Shown here one piece after another: positions 11,364 through 22,878 of a stretch of 64,000 bases of DNA. Source of the DNA: Sesamum alatum (Eukaryota; Streptophyta; Magnoliopsida; Lamiales; Pedaliaceae). The notes beneath the pieces were generated by a model. It did not search any database and was not told where the DNA came from. It worked only from the letters and a program-made list of their open reading frames with translations. The first letter of the stretch is position 1; each line of letters opens with the position of its first letter. The stretch spans positions 13,735,866-13,799,865 of the forward strand of contig JACGWO010000011.1 in the NCBI GenBank assembly GCA_034509735.1, given 5' to 3'. The translations under genes were made by a program, and so were the position numbers.

Positions 11364-12270
11364 TGATGGAAACAGGAATTGAGGAGGCGACTGTTGCTGC
11401 AACGACGATGGTTGAGGCTAGCACAAATCACGTATCTGAGGTGCTGTAGGTTCATAACTCTAATCATCCAGGATGGTACTAGTTCCGACACCTCTTTATG
11501 GCACAACTTCCGTGCATGGAGTAGAGGAGTTAGGCGTGCACTGGGTACGAAGATGAAATTATGTTTTATTACTGATATATGTAAGAAACCTACTGAATAT
11601 CCTGAGATGATCAAACAATATATAGGAGCTGATTGTATGGTTGTGTTGTAGCTGTTGAATGCATGACTAAGGATGTCTATAATGCTTTCAATTATGCTAA
11701 GTCAGTGAGAGCATTATGGATTAGTTTGAACGAATGATATGGCCAGTGCAATGATCTATTATTATATGAACTCAAATGCAAGACAGCGTCCATCTCACAA
11801 AGAAGCCTCATAATTATGGATTATTTCACAAAATAGCCAATAATGTGGGATGAGTTGGGCAATTGAGGCCTTTGCTTTTGTGTACTTGTGGATCTATGTG
11901 CACATGTGGTGCAGCCAAGGCTACTACAGATTGAGCTGATGAAAGACAACTAATGCAGTTCCTAATGGGGTTGAAAAATGAGTATGACAAAGTGTGTAAC
12001 CAGATCCTGAGGGCAGCTATGCATACTAGGAGTTTTGACAGGAAGAAGGAAGGGAACAACTTTAAACGAAGAGGAGCAGTTGATAAACGGAACCTAAGGT
12101 GAGACAATTGTGATAAGTCAGGCCATGACAACAGCACATGTTTTAAGTTGTATAGTGCACCTGATTGGTACAAGGAGCTGTCAGATCAATGTAAGAAAAA
12201 CAATGTTGGTACTAAGGCCTATACTGTGCAAGGAGCAGAGGTTAAAGGTCACAGGCACAAGTAACTCAGG
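11364..12270 (+). pseudogene. Copia gag, broken
   Basis: The N-terminal part (MMETGIEEATVAATT from 11364, then NFRAWSRGVRRALGTKMKL near 11510) matches the copia gag/UBN2 capsid region. A zinc knuckle follows near 12105: xDNCDKSGHDNSTC. The first cysteine position of this C-x2-C-x4-H-x4-C knuckle is a TGA stop. Other stops occur, for example near 11650, so no capsid protein can be made. Capsid would package the element RNA in the cytoplasm in an active copy. Confidence 0.8.
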
Positions 12271-12379
12271 AAGGAAGAAGCAACATCAGTGTCTGATTTG
12301 ATGATGGACTTTATGAGGGTGTTGAAGAAGATACCAAATGATCCAATCCAAGCGAATCATGTGGATGAGTATGGAGGTA

Positions 12380-12693
12380 TGAATTTTATCTTTTATGGTT
12401 CTAAATATTTGATCGCGGAAACCTGGATTATAGACTCTAGAGCAACGAGTCATATGTGCAACAACTCTAAATCCTTTCATACTTCGCATACTTCAGTCTC
12501 AACCTCTATAATCTTGCCAAATGGTTCAACAAAACAAATCACAGTCTGGCTTCGTGGACTTGTTTGGGAAAGTAACACTCAAAAACACATTGTACGCTCC
12601 CACACCTTCAACTTGACTTTTGTCAACACAATTTGTGCTACATCTAACATTCAATTCACTTTCTTGTATTCTCACAGCATCTTGCAGGTCCAC
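12380..12693 (+). pseudogene. Copia aspartic protease fragment
   Basis: The frame contains TWIIDSRATSHMCNN, the copia protease active site (normally D-S-G-A-T/S-H) with G changed to R. It continues through LPNGSTKQITV and FNLTFVNTICATSNIQFTF to the point where the antisense insert begins. The active-site change would abolish proteolysis. It continues as integrase at 15110 beyond the insert. Confidence 0.8.
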
Positions 12694-15054
12694 TGTTAGC
12701 TTTGTATAAACCCTGAGACGTTAAATGCAGTAGAAATTAAAATTTTAATAGCAAAATAATATTATAATTAGCGATCAAATTGGCCGTCTTGTTGCTATTA
12801 TGATCTGGATCTCATGCATAAAAGGATGTCAATTGATGGTTAAGAGAAACCAACCTTTCTTTCTCTCTGATAGATGTTGATTACCTGAACTTTCTCAAGA
12901 ACAGCTTTACCTTAAAAATGGTGGAACATTAATCGAAACCATTTTTTATTGTTGTTCATGGTAAGAATACAAGTGTCTTCCCCCTAAAGTTAGGCTACAC
13001 CACCTATGATGGAATCACCCTCAAACTTAGCTAAGTAGGTATTGGAGGATTAAGGTAGATCAACTATTGATCTATGGAGAAATCAAGGGTGTTCTTTTCT
13101 TTTGGAGATGGAAATGAACTTAAGACCAAGGCCAAAGTGAAAGCTAGACTTTCTAGCTTCGGAGGAGAGAGAGTCTAAGAGCTAGAGAGCAAAAAGGAGA
13201 GCAAGAGTTTTTGTATCTTTTGTAAAATAAAGTGGTATGTCAATCTCTTGCCGTCTACCCCTTTTTATAGGCATTTCTTTGCACTAGATACAATGAATGT
13301 AGACAAACCCTTTTGTCTTGCTCTTAGATAACACTTGTCTTCTTCTTTGATAAGTTCTAGCATGACTCATCTTTTCTCCTTCAACACTTGTCTTCTTTAT
13401 AGACAAGCTCTAGCATGACTCATATTTTCTTCTTTATCTAAAGATGAAAACAAGTCATGTCTATGATCATTGAATCTTGTCTTGTGGGCTTGGGCTAAGG
13501 TCTTGGGCTTTATCTTAATTCTCAATTGGACTATATCCAATTTTAATTAATTCCCAATTAATTGAGTTCAATCATTTAGCTCATGATATTTAATTCTTGA
13601 ATTAAAATAAGTCCAAATAAATTAAACTAATTAATTGATTTTCAAGTCCAAATAGATTAATTTTAATTAATCTATCACAAGGCTTACTTAATCAAATTAA
13701 TGCTTATGAATTTAGAATTCAAATTAAATAATCATATTATTTAATTTTTCCATGAATTGATTTAATAAATCGTTTCAATCAATTAATTTAACTCCTTAAT
13801 TAATTAATTTATTCTCCATAATTAATTCTATAAATTAATTTCAATAATTTCATCATGGATTTGTGTGTGACCCTTTAGGTTCAATACTCAACTAGATTTG
13901 GGCTTGTATCACATATACAATTTACTAGCAATTTACTTGAATTAGATTAATTAGATCTTATCATTATTAATCACCATGAATTAACTCCTTAAATGGACGG
14001 TACCCGTGACCATGGGCGGCCATCTAGCAATGGTCCATGGCACTAGAGAATAGGTGAATTCTTGTGTGAACTTGTGAGCTATGCGTACCATGCAGATACG
14101 GTCCCTCCGCCACTAACCTCCCGATCAATGTCTAGGAATGTAATTAGTTACCGGTTCCTATTATCGACTTTGATGTCTATGTATCAACCCTACAAGTTAT
14201 GCTTTCAATTTTTAATATAGAAAAAATCCTTTCTCCTATTTGATCAACCACCATGGCCATGGTCTTCAACGAACGCATACTGTAGAGCACATAGGAGGTT
14301 CGTTATCATCTCATGATAAGTAGCATCCTATCTTGGACTCACCAACCTTCATGCATGCTTCAACTATGTGTGGAACATGACTGTATAGTAATCTAGGATG
14401 ATATTTGAGACCACGTTGGACATGATCAAGTTATAGCCGTCCTATGCACAAGGTTATTGTGAAACCTTAAGTCCAAGGACTAGTTAGTACACTATCGTAG
14501 CCTAGGAGTTCTAGTCATACGATCATGCGATATAGGGCTTCCATATGACAACTCTTGCGAGTCAATTCAGTGAACTTGATAACTCCTTATTAAACACCCA
14601 CCAAAGTGCGTGGACATGATACGTCCCTGTCTATGAAACTCGACATTCATCATATGAACGCTTCACTTTGTGCAAGTCTTTAAGGAATGGTCGATGCCCT
14701 ATCTTGATTGATTCATCGACTTTGAATATTTTAGATCAAATCATAGAGGTTGGTTTCGTGGTCGCCATCATATGCGCGAGCCAACTCCGTAGCATAATTG
14801 ATCTAAGGGCTTTAACCAAATGTTCATATAAGTATAATGTTTAAAGCATATGATGAAGATGACCAAAGAACATTTCTTAGATTAACATATTATTGAAAAA
14901 TATAATCTAGAATAGTCTACAAAGAGCCAATCAATTGGCTTAACGGCCACCTATTCTAACAACCACTTCACTAAAGAAGTTGTGGTTGTAGCCCGACAGT
15001 CTAGACATCTATACATTCTAGACAGAGACTCCTTAGCCAAACATACATCCAACA
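12694..15054 (-). mobile_element. Probable antisense solo LTR inside the copia pol gene
   Basis: About 2.36 kb with no coding capacity splits the copia protease/integrase frame. Read on the minus strand it starts TGTTGGATGTATG and ends GCTAACA, so it has TG...CA ends. A TATA-like box (CTATAAAAAG, 13261-13270, minus) lies about 570 bp before its end, which fits a long-U3 LTR. The expected 5-bp duplication is not evident (TCCAC against GTTTT). A 9-bp repeat TAGCTTTGT at 12697-12705 and 15073-15081 offers other boundaries. Solo LTRs arise by recombination between the two LTRs of an element. Confidence 0.5.
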
Positions 15055-15109
15055 GTTTTTTGTTTCCAAGTCTAGCTTTGTTTGACAAGTTGTACAATTA
15101 GATTCCTTC

Positions 15110-17734
15110 TTGTAGCATAAGAAATTGGGACATCCATCTCATAAGGTTCTCGAACATGGACCAATTGCAAACACTGAAATAAAATGTGGTGACATTTGCA
15201 CTATTTTTCCACTTGCAAAACAACATCGACTTCCTTCTTCCCATAGTGCATCCTCCTCTAACAAACCTTTTGAGCTTATTCATGTTGACATTTGGGGGAC
15301 CTACCGTCGACCTTCACTATCTAATTGTCATTATTTCTTAATGAGGCACAAGAGCCAGACACCCACACTACTAAAAAATTTCCTTACTAGTGTTAAAACT
15401 TAATTTAGTTGTTGTGCTAAACATATTCGCATTGATAATGGTGCAGAGTTCTTAGGGAATGATCATCAAGCTCCTTTTAACTATTTGGGAATAATCCTCC
15501 AAAAATCTTGTTCATGTACCCCGCAACAAAATGAAATAGTAGAAAGGAGACACAAACAACTTCTAGAGATAGCAAGATCTTTAATTTTTCCATCCCAATT
15601 GCCTACTGAATTCTGGGGTGAAGCTTTACTCACAACCACATACCTTTTGAACCGGCTACCCTCTTCAGTCTTATCTTAGAAGTCCCCTTATGAAATGCTT
15701 CACCACAAGCCCCCATCCTATGATACTCTTCATGTCTTTGGTTGTTTGTGCTTTGTTGCCCTTACTAAGCCTCATAAGGATAAGTTTGCTAAGAGAGCTG
15801 CCCAGTGTATTTTTCTTGGTTATTGCCTTGATCACAAGGGATTTAAGGTACATGATCTTGACACTAAGCAACTTATAGTTTCTCAAGATGTCATATTTCA
15901 TGATCATCTTCATCCATTTTAGTCCAATCCCCCCATATCTGACTCCTCACATACTCCTCTACCTATAGTTCCCATCTCCATGGATGATGATGAGCCTCCT
16001 TCTCCTCAAGTCTCCTACACATGTTGATGTTGATTCTTTACCGTCAGACTCCTCCTCTGCACTTCCTCTTTCTCTACTCCATCTCCTCCTATCTCTATCC
16101 CTCTAAGACTCTCAACTTGAGCCACACATATAACTTCTTAGCTATCAGATTTCATTTGCAGTCATGCTTCCTCCTTTTCAGTTGCACATATGCACTTTGT
16201 TGCTCAATTTTCAATCTTGCAGGAGCCTCGCTCTTATATTCAAGCCCAGGGACATATGGAGAGGGAGAAGGCAATGGCGGAGGAGATACATGCCCTTGAG
16301 GCTAATGAGACCTAGACACTAACAGCACTTTCAGACAGAAAAAGGGCCACTGGCTCAAGGTGGGTGTACAAGCTGAAGCTGAACCCGGATGAGAGTGTTA
16401 ACAAGTACAAAGCTCGTCTTGTGGCTAAAGGTTATAGCTAAATTGAAGGTCTGGACTACACAGACAACTTATCCCCAATTGCGAAAACTGTTACTGTGAG
16501 GTTATTCTTTAACATTGCAAGTGCATACTTATGGCCCGTCCATCAGTTGGACAATAATAACGCGATGAGGTGTATATGTCTCCCCCAGAAGGATACAAGG
16601 TGGCTCCTGGATAGGTATGTAAATTGCAGCGTTCACTCTATGGCCTAAAACAGGCCTCACGCCAGTGGAATCATGAATTCACCCAGAAAATTGGTGCTTA
16701 TGGGTTCAAGTAGTCCGTACATGATCATTGTCGGTTCATTAAGGATACCAAGGATGGATTTCTTGCATTACTCATTTATGTGGATGATATATTGATCATG
16801 GGACCTTCAGAACCTCTCGTTTCTGAAGTTAAGGGGTACCTTGATGACCTCTTCACTATTAAGGACCTTGGCTATGCGAAATACTTTTAAGGGTTAGAGA
16901 TTGCTCAATCCTCCGAAGGCATGAGTGTTATACAACATAAGTATACTATGGACATTATTTCAGATCTTGGAATGTCTAGTGCGAAGTTTGTTCTCACCCC
17001 TCTCCCACAGAGTCTCAAGCTTAGTGCCACTGCTGGGGTTCTCTTCCATGAGCCTGAAAGCTACAGAAAACTCATTGGTCGATTGTTGTATCTTGGTTTC
17101 CTGGGCTTGATCTTTCATTTGTTGTGCAGTAGCTCAACCAATTTTTGCAACATCCCACTGTTCAGCATTCCAATGCAGCGTTACATGTTGTTTGGTATCT
17201 TAAGGGTCTACTATTATTGGATTATTCTTCCCAGCCTCGAATTCTTTCAAGCTCACAGCTTACACGGATGCTGATTAAGGGGCTTGTTTTGATTCTCGTA
17301 GGCCAGTGATTGGGTATTGTGTGTTTCTCTGCTCCTCCTTGATTTCCAGGAAGACTAAAAAGCATAATACGGTCTCTAGGTCTTCAGCTAATGTGGACTA
17401 TTGGGCAAAGACAACCACGGTTTGTGAACTGCAGTAGCTTTCCTATTTGCTTGGCAATTTTCGGATTCCAATTTTCATTCTCATTCCTTTTTGGTGTGAT
17501 AATCAGACAACCTTACACATTACTGCTAATCCAGTGTTTCATGAGTGCACGAAACACCTTGACATTGACTGCCATGTCGTTCAGGATAAACACAAAGCTG
17601 GTTTTATTGCTCCTTCCTTCATCTCCAGCAACTTCCAAGTTGCTGATCTTTTTACCAAGTTTTTGCCAAGGCTCGGTTTTGCTTCTCTCCTATCCAAGCT
17701 GGGCTTGCTTCATGTTCATCCCACCTCAGCTTGA
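15110..17734 (+). pseudogene. Copia integrase, reverse transcriptase and RNase H, broken
   Basis: Pre-integrase begins HKKLGHPSHKVLEHG in outline near 15118. The integrase core follows, with ELIHVDIWGTYRRPS (about 15275), DNGAEFLGND (about 15435) and QQNEIVERRHKQLLEIARS (about 15525), giving D, D and E. The GR-type domain has VFGCLCFVALTKPHKDKF (about 15735). RT shows KARLVAKGYS (about 16410) and the catalytic ALLIYVDDILIMG (about 16775). RNase H includes YTDADWG (about 17262) and CDNQTTLHITANPVFHECTKH (about 17495), ending at a stop near 17732. Stops at about 15677, 15920, 16440 and 16888 and several frameshifts break it. Confidence 0.9.
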
Positions 17735-17745
17735 GGAGAGAGGGG
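17733..17745 (+). promoter_or_regulatory. Polypurine tract of the copia element
   Basis: GAGGAGAGAGGGG lies immediately before the TG of the 3' LTR. It is the expected plus-strand primer. Confidence 0.85.
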
Positions 17746-18109
17746 TGTTGAGGTTTTAGTTCGCATACAGGCAACTGGAGTCTATGCTTGAAGATTGAGA
17801 AGACGCGTGGTTATATAAATAGCAACTCTATAACTGTATATTATGTTTCTTTCTCTCCCTTTGTTCTGTACATGGAATGTACATAGTTGCCTTTCTACTG
17901 GCCAACGTTTTTATTAGTTGTCTAGCATTTCTTAGGTGGATCACTGCGGCATCTAGTTGCCAGGCGATTAGGAGTTAGTTAAGAGGTTAGCTGTCAACAC
18001 ATGTATTTAAGTTACTCTTCCTAATTTCTTATTGAAATTCGATGCACAAAACCAGAATATTTTTCATGCTTCTTGCTTCTCCAATGGAGGTTAGCCTACG
18101 ATGTTCTCA
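17746..18109 (+). repeat. 3' LTR of the copia element
   Basis: 364 bp, TGTTGAGG...GTTCTCA. It has a TATA-like box TATATAAAT (17812-17820) and is the full-length partner of the 5' remnant at 10955-11280. Confidence 0.9.
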
Positions 18110-18336
18110 GCAAGGTTGAATCACGGTCCACAAATGCCTGCTCTAGGTCAGATGTTGGGTTTGGCAGGCATCCCCCAACAAACTCAATCCTTTATCATCC
18201 TTATATTCTGAACGACCCTTTTGGCATCAAAGCGACTTCTTTTATTGTTATGATTTTAATTGTATTATCTAATATGACCCACCACTAAAAAATCCTGCCT
18301 AGTGTGTAGTGATGCAAAGATGGGCAGCATCAGTAA

Positions 18337-19171
18337 GGGTGTTTGCACGCGCTTCGAAAAAGCATTTTTCAGCTTCTGGATGTTGAAAAGCACTTTTGAG
18401 GTGTTTGGGATGCACCTTGGGGGGTGTTTCTAGCTGCTTTGGCCTTTTTGTAAATAGATTCATCTTCTTTTTAGACTAATTTACCCTAATTATAATAATT
18501 TCAATTCGATTTTATCCTTTTTAATGTATTTTTCAAAATTGATCATCTAAAGTTGATGTTAGAAATTTTAAATAATTTGAATAATTTATCACTAATAAAA
18601 TTTATAATTTCACATGTTTAATATTTTAAAATTTTTACTATTTTATTTTCTATATTATATGATATTATTCCTACACCGTATAAAAATATAAATTAAATTG
18701 CTAGGATTAATTAAAAAATAATAATTATTTTGTCAATATTGTAAGTTTATTTATTGTGCATGAATGAACAATTATATTACATAATAGGAACATTATTAAA
18801 CTAAACATCCAGTTTTTATATTAGTATTGAATATTTTAATAATATAATTATAACTATTTTGTAAAAAATTAAATATGAGATATACTAATTGAAATAAAAA
18901 TTATTATTTTTGAGGAAAAATAGTTATTATAATCAAGAGATAAGTGCAAATATTAAAGCAAAATAGCATATGTTTAATACATGGGGACCAAACAGTCTTT
19001 AATCAATTAAACGTGTTTTATAAGTGCTTTTCTCCCAAACACTACCAATTTAGCTTTTAATAGCTTTTCACTTTTTTTTACAAACACTACCCACTTTTGA
19101 TTCTGCTACAACTTTAAACTTTTTTTACGAAAATCACTTTTTTAAAAGTAGAAGCCCTTGCAAATACTCCC
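18337..19171. mobile_element. Non-autonomous foldback element, hAT-like
   Basis: Left end GGGTGTTTGCACGCGCTTC and, on the minus strand, right end GGGAGTATTTGCAAGGGCTTC are imperfect inverted repeats. The inner words ('aaaaagcatttttcagcttct' type left, 'aaaagtgattttcg' type right) are typical of common plant hAT MITEs. No coding capacity. No matching 8-bp flank found. Confidence 0.5.
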
Positions 19172-19242
19172 AAAGTGCCCTTTTGGCCTTACATTGAACA
19201 AGTCAGACCCACGTTTTTACATTGTGGCTAGTTAATAACAAA

Positions 19243-19457
19243 GGCAAAATTTCATTTTTCGTCCTGTAAGTATAGGGGTGTTGCATTTTTCGTCCTTTAA
19301 CTTTTGGAAAAACACGTTTAGTCCTGTAATTTTAGTTAATTAAACACATTTAGTCCTGTAAGTAACGACAAAATAAATATAGTCATGTATCTATTTAACT
19401 AAAACACATTTAGTCCTGTATGTTTTATGATTGTGACACATTTAGTCCTATTTTTAT
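19243..19457 (+). repeat. Left TIR of the 19.2-23.1 kb MULE
   Basis: It is the inverted partner of 22879-23093 over about 215 bp. It contains about five copies of an 'ACACATTTAGTCCTGTA' type motif spaced 30-50 bp, a likely site for repeated transposase binding (inference). Confidence 0.9.
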
Positions 19458-19673
19458 TGGGAAAAAAAAAAGATGGTAGCCGGGAAAAACGCGTGATTCT
19501 CACTTGCTGGAGCTGCAGGTGGTGTTGAAAAACAGAATAAAAACACACACACTTTCGGACAAAAACCCCCAAATCCTCAAAAACAGATACCACTTCCAGC
19601 TTCCTCTTCCACTTTGAGCTCTAATTTTCCACCCAAATCCACCAATTTTCGCCCCTTCATGAATTGAGAGAAA

Positions 19674-20146
19674 ATGCCCAAGAATTCTTCAAATGCTCTC
19701 TACAATTGCAATTGCGACAAACCTGCTCGGTTTGAGGACATCTTGGACAAATGATAATCTAGGAAGAAGGTTTTACTCATGTGAAAGTTACGAGGTAAGC
19801 CGATGGTTTTTGGTTTTATAATTTATGTTGGTGTTGTGTGATATGTTTGTGTTTAATTTTTGCTCTAAATTTTTCATGTAGAGAAACAACAGAGGATGTG
19901 ACTTCTCCTCATGGGAAGCCCCCCGATGTGTGCAAGGTCGAATGCCATAATTCCTGGATTGTTGCGAAAGAGCAATCTGAAAGACGTTGAAATTGTTGAA
20001 TTGAAAAGGTTGAAGCATGATTTAGAAGCTGAAATTGTTCATTTAGAACCCAAAAATATAGCTAAAGATGGTGTTGTATATCATTTAGAGAGAAAGATCA
20101 ACGTACTTTGGTGGTTGGTAATAGTTTCTTGGTTTGTTTTGACATG
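19674..20146 (+). pseudogene. GRF-type zinc finger protein with coiled coil and C-terminal hydrophobic segment, inside a MULE
   Basis: Exon 1 starts at ATG 19674 (MPKNSSNALYNCNCDKPARF). After a 1-nt frameshift near 19732 it continues RTSWTNDNLGRRFYSCESYE up to a GT donor near 19794. An AG acceptor at about 19881 leads to RNNRGCDFSSWEAP. A second frameshift in a run of six C (19919-19924) leads to PPMCARSNAIIPGLLRKSN, a charged helical stretch (ELKRLKHDLEAEIVHLE) and a hydrophobic end (VLWWLVIVSWFVLT). The C-x-C...C...C ligands and the TSW, GRRF and C-D-F blocks are those of the plant zf-GRF family, a small DNA- or RNA-binding zinc finger. It lies wholly within the TIRs and converges on the transposase gene, so it belongs to the element. 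Its role is unknown. Confidence 0.8.
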
Positions 20147-20582
20147 AATTTTAGTGGGATGAAGACATTCCTTCTTTGAGTTTAACTCTCGTTTTTGTTT
20201 GGAATCAAAGAGGTTGCATTATATATAAGTACGTACATTGTAATGTAACAACATTTTTGCGTTTAAACTTGAGAATTGCATATATAACTGAACTTGTAAG
20301 TCAATGAAGATTTACATCAAAGTGTTCTGCACTATCGACAAAAATATGATCAACATTTTGTATGTTGTTTTCACAAATCCTTAAAACAAAAAACAGAAAA
20401 CATGTTGATGAACCCAAAATGGCTCGAAAAGTGACACATTACCCTTTACAGCCTTTTTAAACAAAAAGTGACAAAATGATTTCGACATCTAACCAATCAA
20501 GACTCCTTTTTTGCTTTTTCCCTTTTTCTTTTGCAACACTACAGGAAGGTTTGATAGAGTAACATATTATTTTCCTCCTTTG

Positions 20583-22345
20583 CTAAGCAATTTGGGTCCA
20601 ATAGTTGTGCCGGATTCCTGACTTAGAGGTTGTTTCCCTTTCGATTTTGAGCCAGGTGGTGCTCTCAATCCTGAAGGTCTTGGTAGTGGTGGTTTGGGTG
20701 CAACTGTCTGTACAACACGAGAATTTCAAGTTCAGGCTCATTTTCAGGCTTGCAAATACTATCAATATCACAAAACAAGTAAGTTTACCTTCCCAGTCAT
20801 TTGGTTTGCAGCTTCAGTTTGTGTTGAAACTTCAGTTTCATTAGCTACTTCAGACATAGAATCTTGTGCTTCTGAATCAAAAGTTGTAAAAGATTGTGCT
20901 TTAGTCACAGCCTCTTGGTCACAAGTTGTGTTTGATGAAGAACTCCCTCCAACCATTTTCTTCCTTTTCACTTGTTTGGATAAACACATTTAATACACAT
21001 GTTTGGAGCAATATAAACACATGAATTAGACTGAAACTTAACATCAAAATGAAGTGAAGAAATCAATCACTCACAGTTAGCTTCCTAGCTGCACCTGTCT
21101 GCTCATTTTCAGAGGCTCTTTCTAGAGGACAAGTTCTCTGGTTGTGCTTCTCCTGCCCACAAATCTTGCACTTCACTGTGTTCTGTTGTCTCTTAAATGT
21201 CCCTTTTTTGTGCTTCACAACAACTTCATCAGTTTCTCTCCTTGCCTTTTTTGGTCGGCCAATACCTCTGCCAAAGTTTGGAGGCAAGGGTGGTATATAT
21301 GTTGTTTTTTTCCCATAAGTCAGGGCCATTTACAGGTTGTATGGATGGTTCATATGCCCTTAAAAATGTTCATACACCTCTCACAACATCATTTCTAAAA
21401 CCTTTCACATTTCTTTTAGGATCACTCCTAAAGTGTTCTTCATATTTTTTTGAAAGTCATGTGATGTTCACATTTTTCACATGATACATTGGAGCACATT
21501 TGTGTTGGCTGTTATACTGTCTTATAACAAAAGAACATTCATTTCCCATCTTTAAAGCATGTATCTTCCAATCACAGTCATCAGCGACACATTTGGCATA
21601 ACATCTTATGTTATCATTTTTTGTGATCTTCATGTTCCTATGTGTCTTGACTGCATGTGAATAGCATTTCTGAACTCATTTTTTGTACTAAACAACATGC
21701 CTAAAGCAAACCCTGGATCATATGTTTCTTCAGCATTGAAAACAGGAAAGTGTGTGTGCTCATCTTCTTTATCAGATTTGTCTCCATCACTGCCTAAAAT
21801 TGAATCCAAGTTATCTTCACTGTCCAATAAGTCATCTTCCCCCATATCACTGCTTTCATCCCCATTCCCTGTGTTAATATCAAGCCCTATTTCATTCTCA
21901 ACTAAGTTGATGTCCGCATTCTCAAGTCTAACAACATTATTTTCAGTGTTATTTTCTGTCCATTCCTCAAAATCTTCAAAATCACAATCAAACAACCCCT
22001 CCAAATCTTCAATACCCCTTCCCCATCCACAAGTGCAATTTCACTATCACTGTTAATCACCTTTACATATATATCAATCTCCCTGGTCAGTTCATTTTGT
22101 AAAAAAATGCTAACCAATTCATCTGCACATTCTATCTCTTTAAAACATTTATCATCCAATACGAAATACTTTTTCTTTCCCACTAATTCTGCTTCATCTG
22201 CCAACTCATCTAGATAACTAAGGCACATATGATTTATATCAACATAATAAAAAAACAGCCACATTTCATCCCACATATTTATCAAAAGAAATATTGCAGA
22301 ATTTACCACCATGGTGAAATTTAACCGTAACAACAGTCAACACAC
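20583..22345 (-). pseudogene. MURA-like Mutator transposase, internally deleted
   Basis: Minus strand. The N-terminus near 22330 reads VKFHHGGKF, the start typical of plant MURA proteins. A long acidic stretch follows (about 21720-21990). Then comes the Mutator DNA-binding domain, with DPGFALGMLFSTKNEFRNAI (about 21680) and degenerate C-D-W and H-K-C residues (about 21500-21600). After KYEEHF the sequence passes straight to the C-terminal linker PPNFGRGIGRPKKARR (about 21270) and a zinc knuckle CKICGQEKHNQRTC (about 21130-21175). The MULE DDE catalytic domain and SWIM finger that should lie between are absent. Frameshifts and stops occur. The protein would normally cut at the TIRs; this one cannot. 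Confidence 0.85.
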
Positions 22346-22362
22346 TATCTGCCAAATGAAAA

Positions 22363-22388
22363 ACAAAAAAAAAAAAAAAAAAAAAAAA
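22363..22388. repeat. Poly(A) run
   Basis: An A-only run of about 25 bases upstream of the MURA-like gene, inside the MULE. Confidence 0.8.
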
Positions 22389-22878
22389 GCAAAACACTCA
22401 GAATTTAAGCAACCATTTCATATTATACAACAAATCATTGGGATTACTAAACAACAATAAACTAAATAACAACTACTTGGCAAAAAATTATTAAAAATTC
22501 ATCCATCCAGTATATTCATAAAATAAGGGAAAAAAGTTTTGTAAACTAACATTAAACAAAGCCTTTTATTTCTTTATTCAGAAATTCCTTGCAACCCTAT
22601 AAAGCTCAAAACTTTTTATTAAACAATACTTACCGTATTTAGGTCTTGGTCATGTATTTTGGTCTCCTCTCCGCAACATTTCATCAACACTGCACTCCAA
22701 GATGTCCAAGAGGAAGAGGGTTTTTGGTTTATGCTTGGAAATTAGGGGTTCACAGACAGAGGGTTTGGGAGGAAATTAGGGATTTGTCTGAGGATTTTTT
22801 GTTAAAGTGTTCTGTAGTGTGTTTTTTGTAACGCGTGAACACAAGCATTATAACTCCGGCTTCTCATTTCACTCGCCG

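Larger units (their letters stand above)
10955..18109 (+). mobile_element. Ty1-copia retrotransposon, degenerate
   Basis: It has copia order on the plus strand: 5' LTR remnant, tRNA-Met-type primer site, gag with zinc knuckle, protease, integrase, RT, RNase H, polypurine tract, 3' LTR. The 3' LTR is 364 bp with TG...CA ends. The 5' LTR matches it only from about 10960 onward, so its first part is lost or replaced by LINE sequence. A 2.36-kb insert separates protease from integrase. Many stops and frameshifts show an old insertion. TCTCA ends the LTR and GCAAG follows on the right; the matching left duplication is gone. Confidence 0.9.

Noticed and set aside
20605..20993. Plus-strand frames opposite the MULE 3' region
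   Set aside because: They overlap the tail of the MURA-like gene on the other strand and have no recognisable domain.
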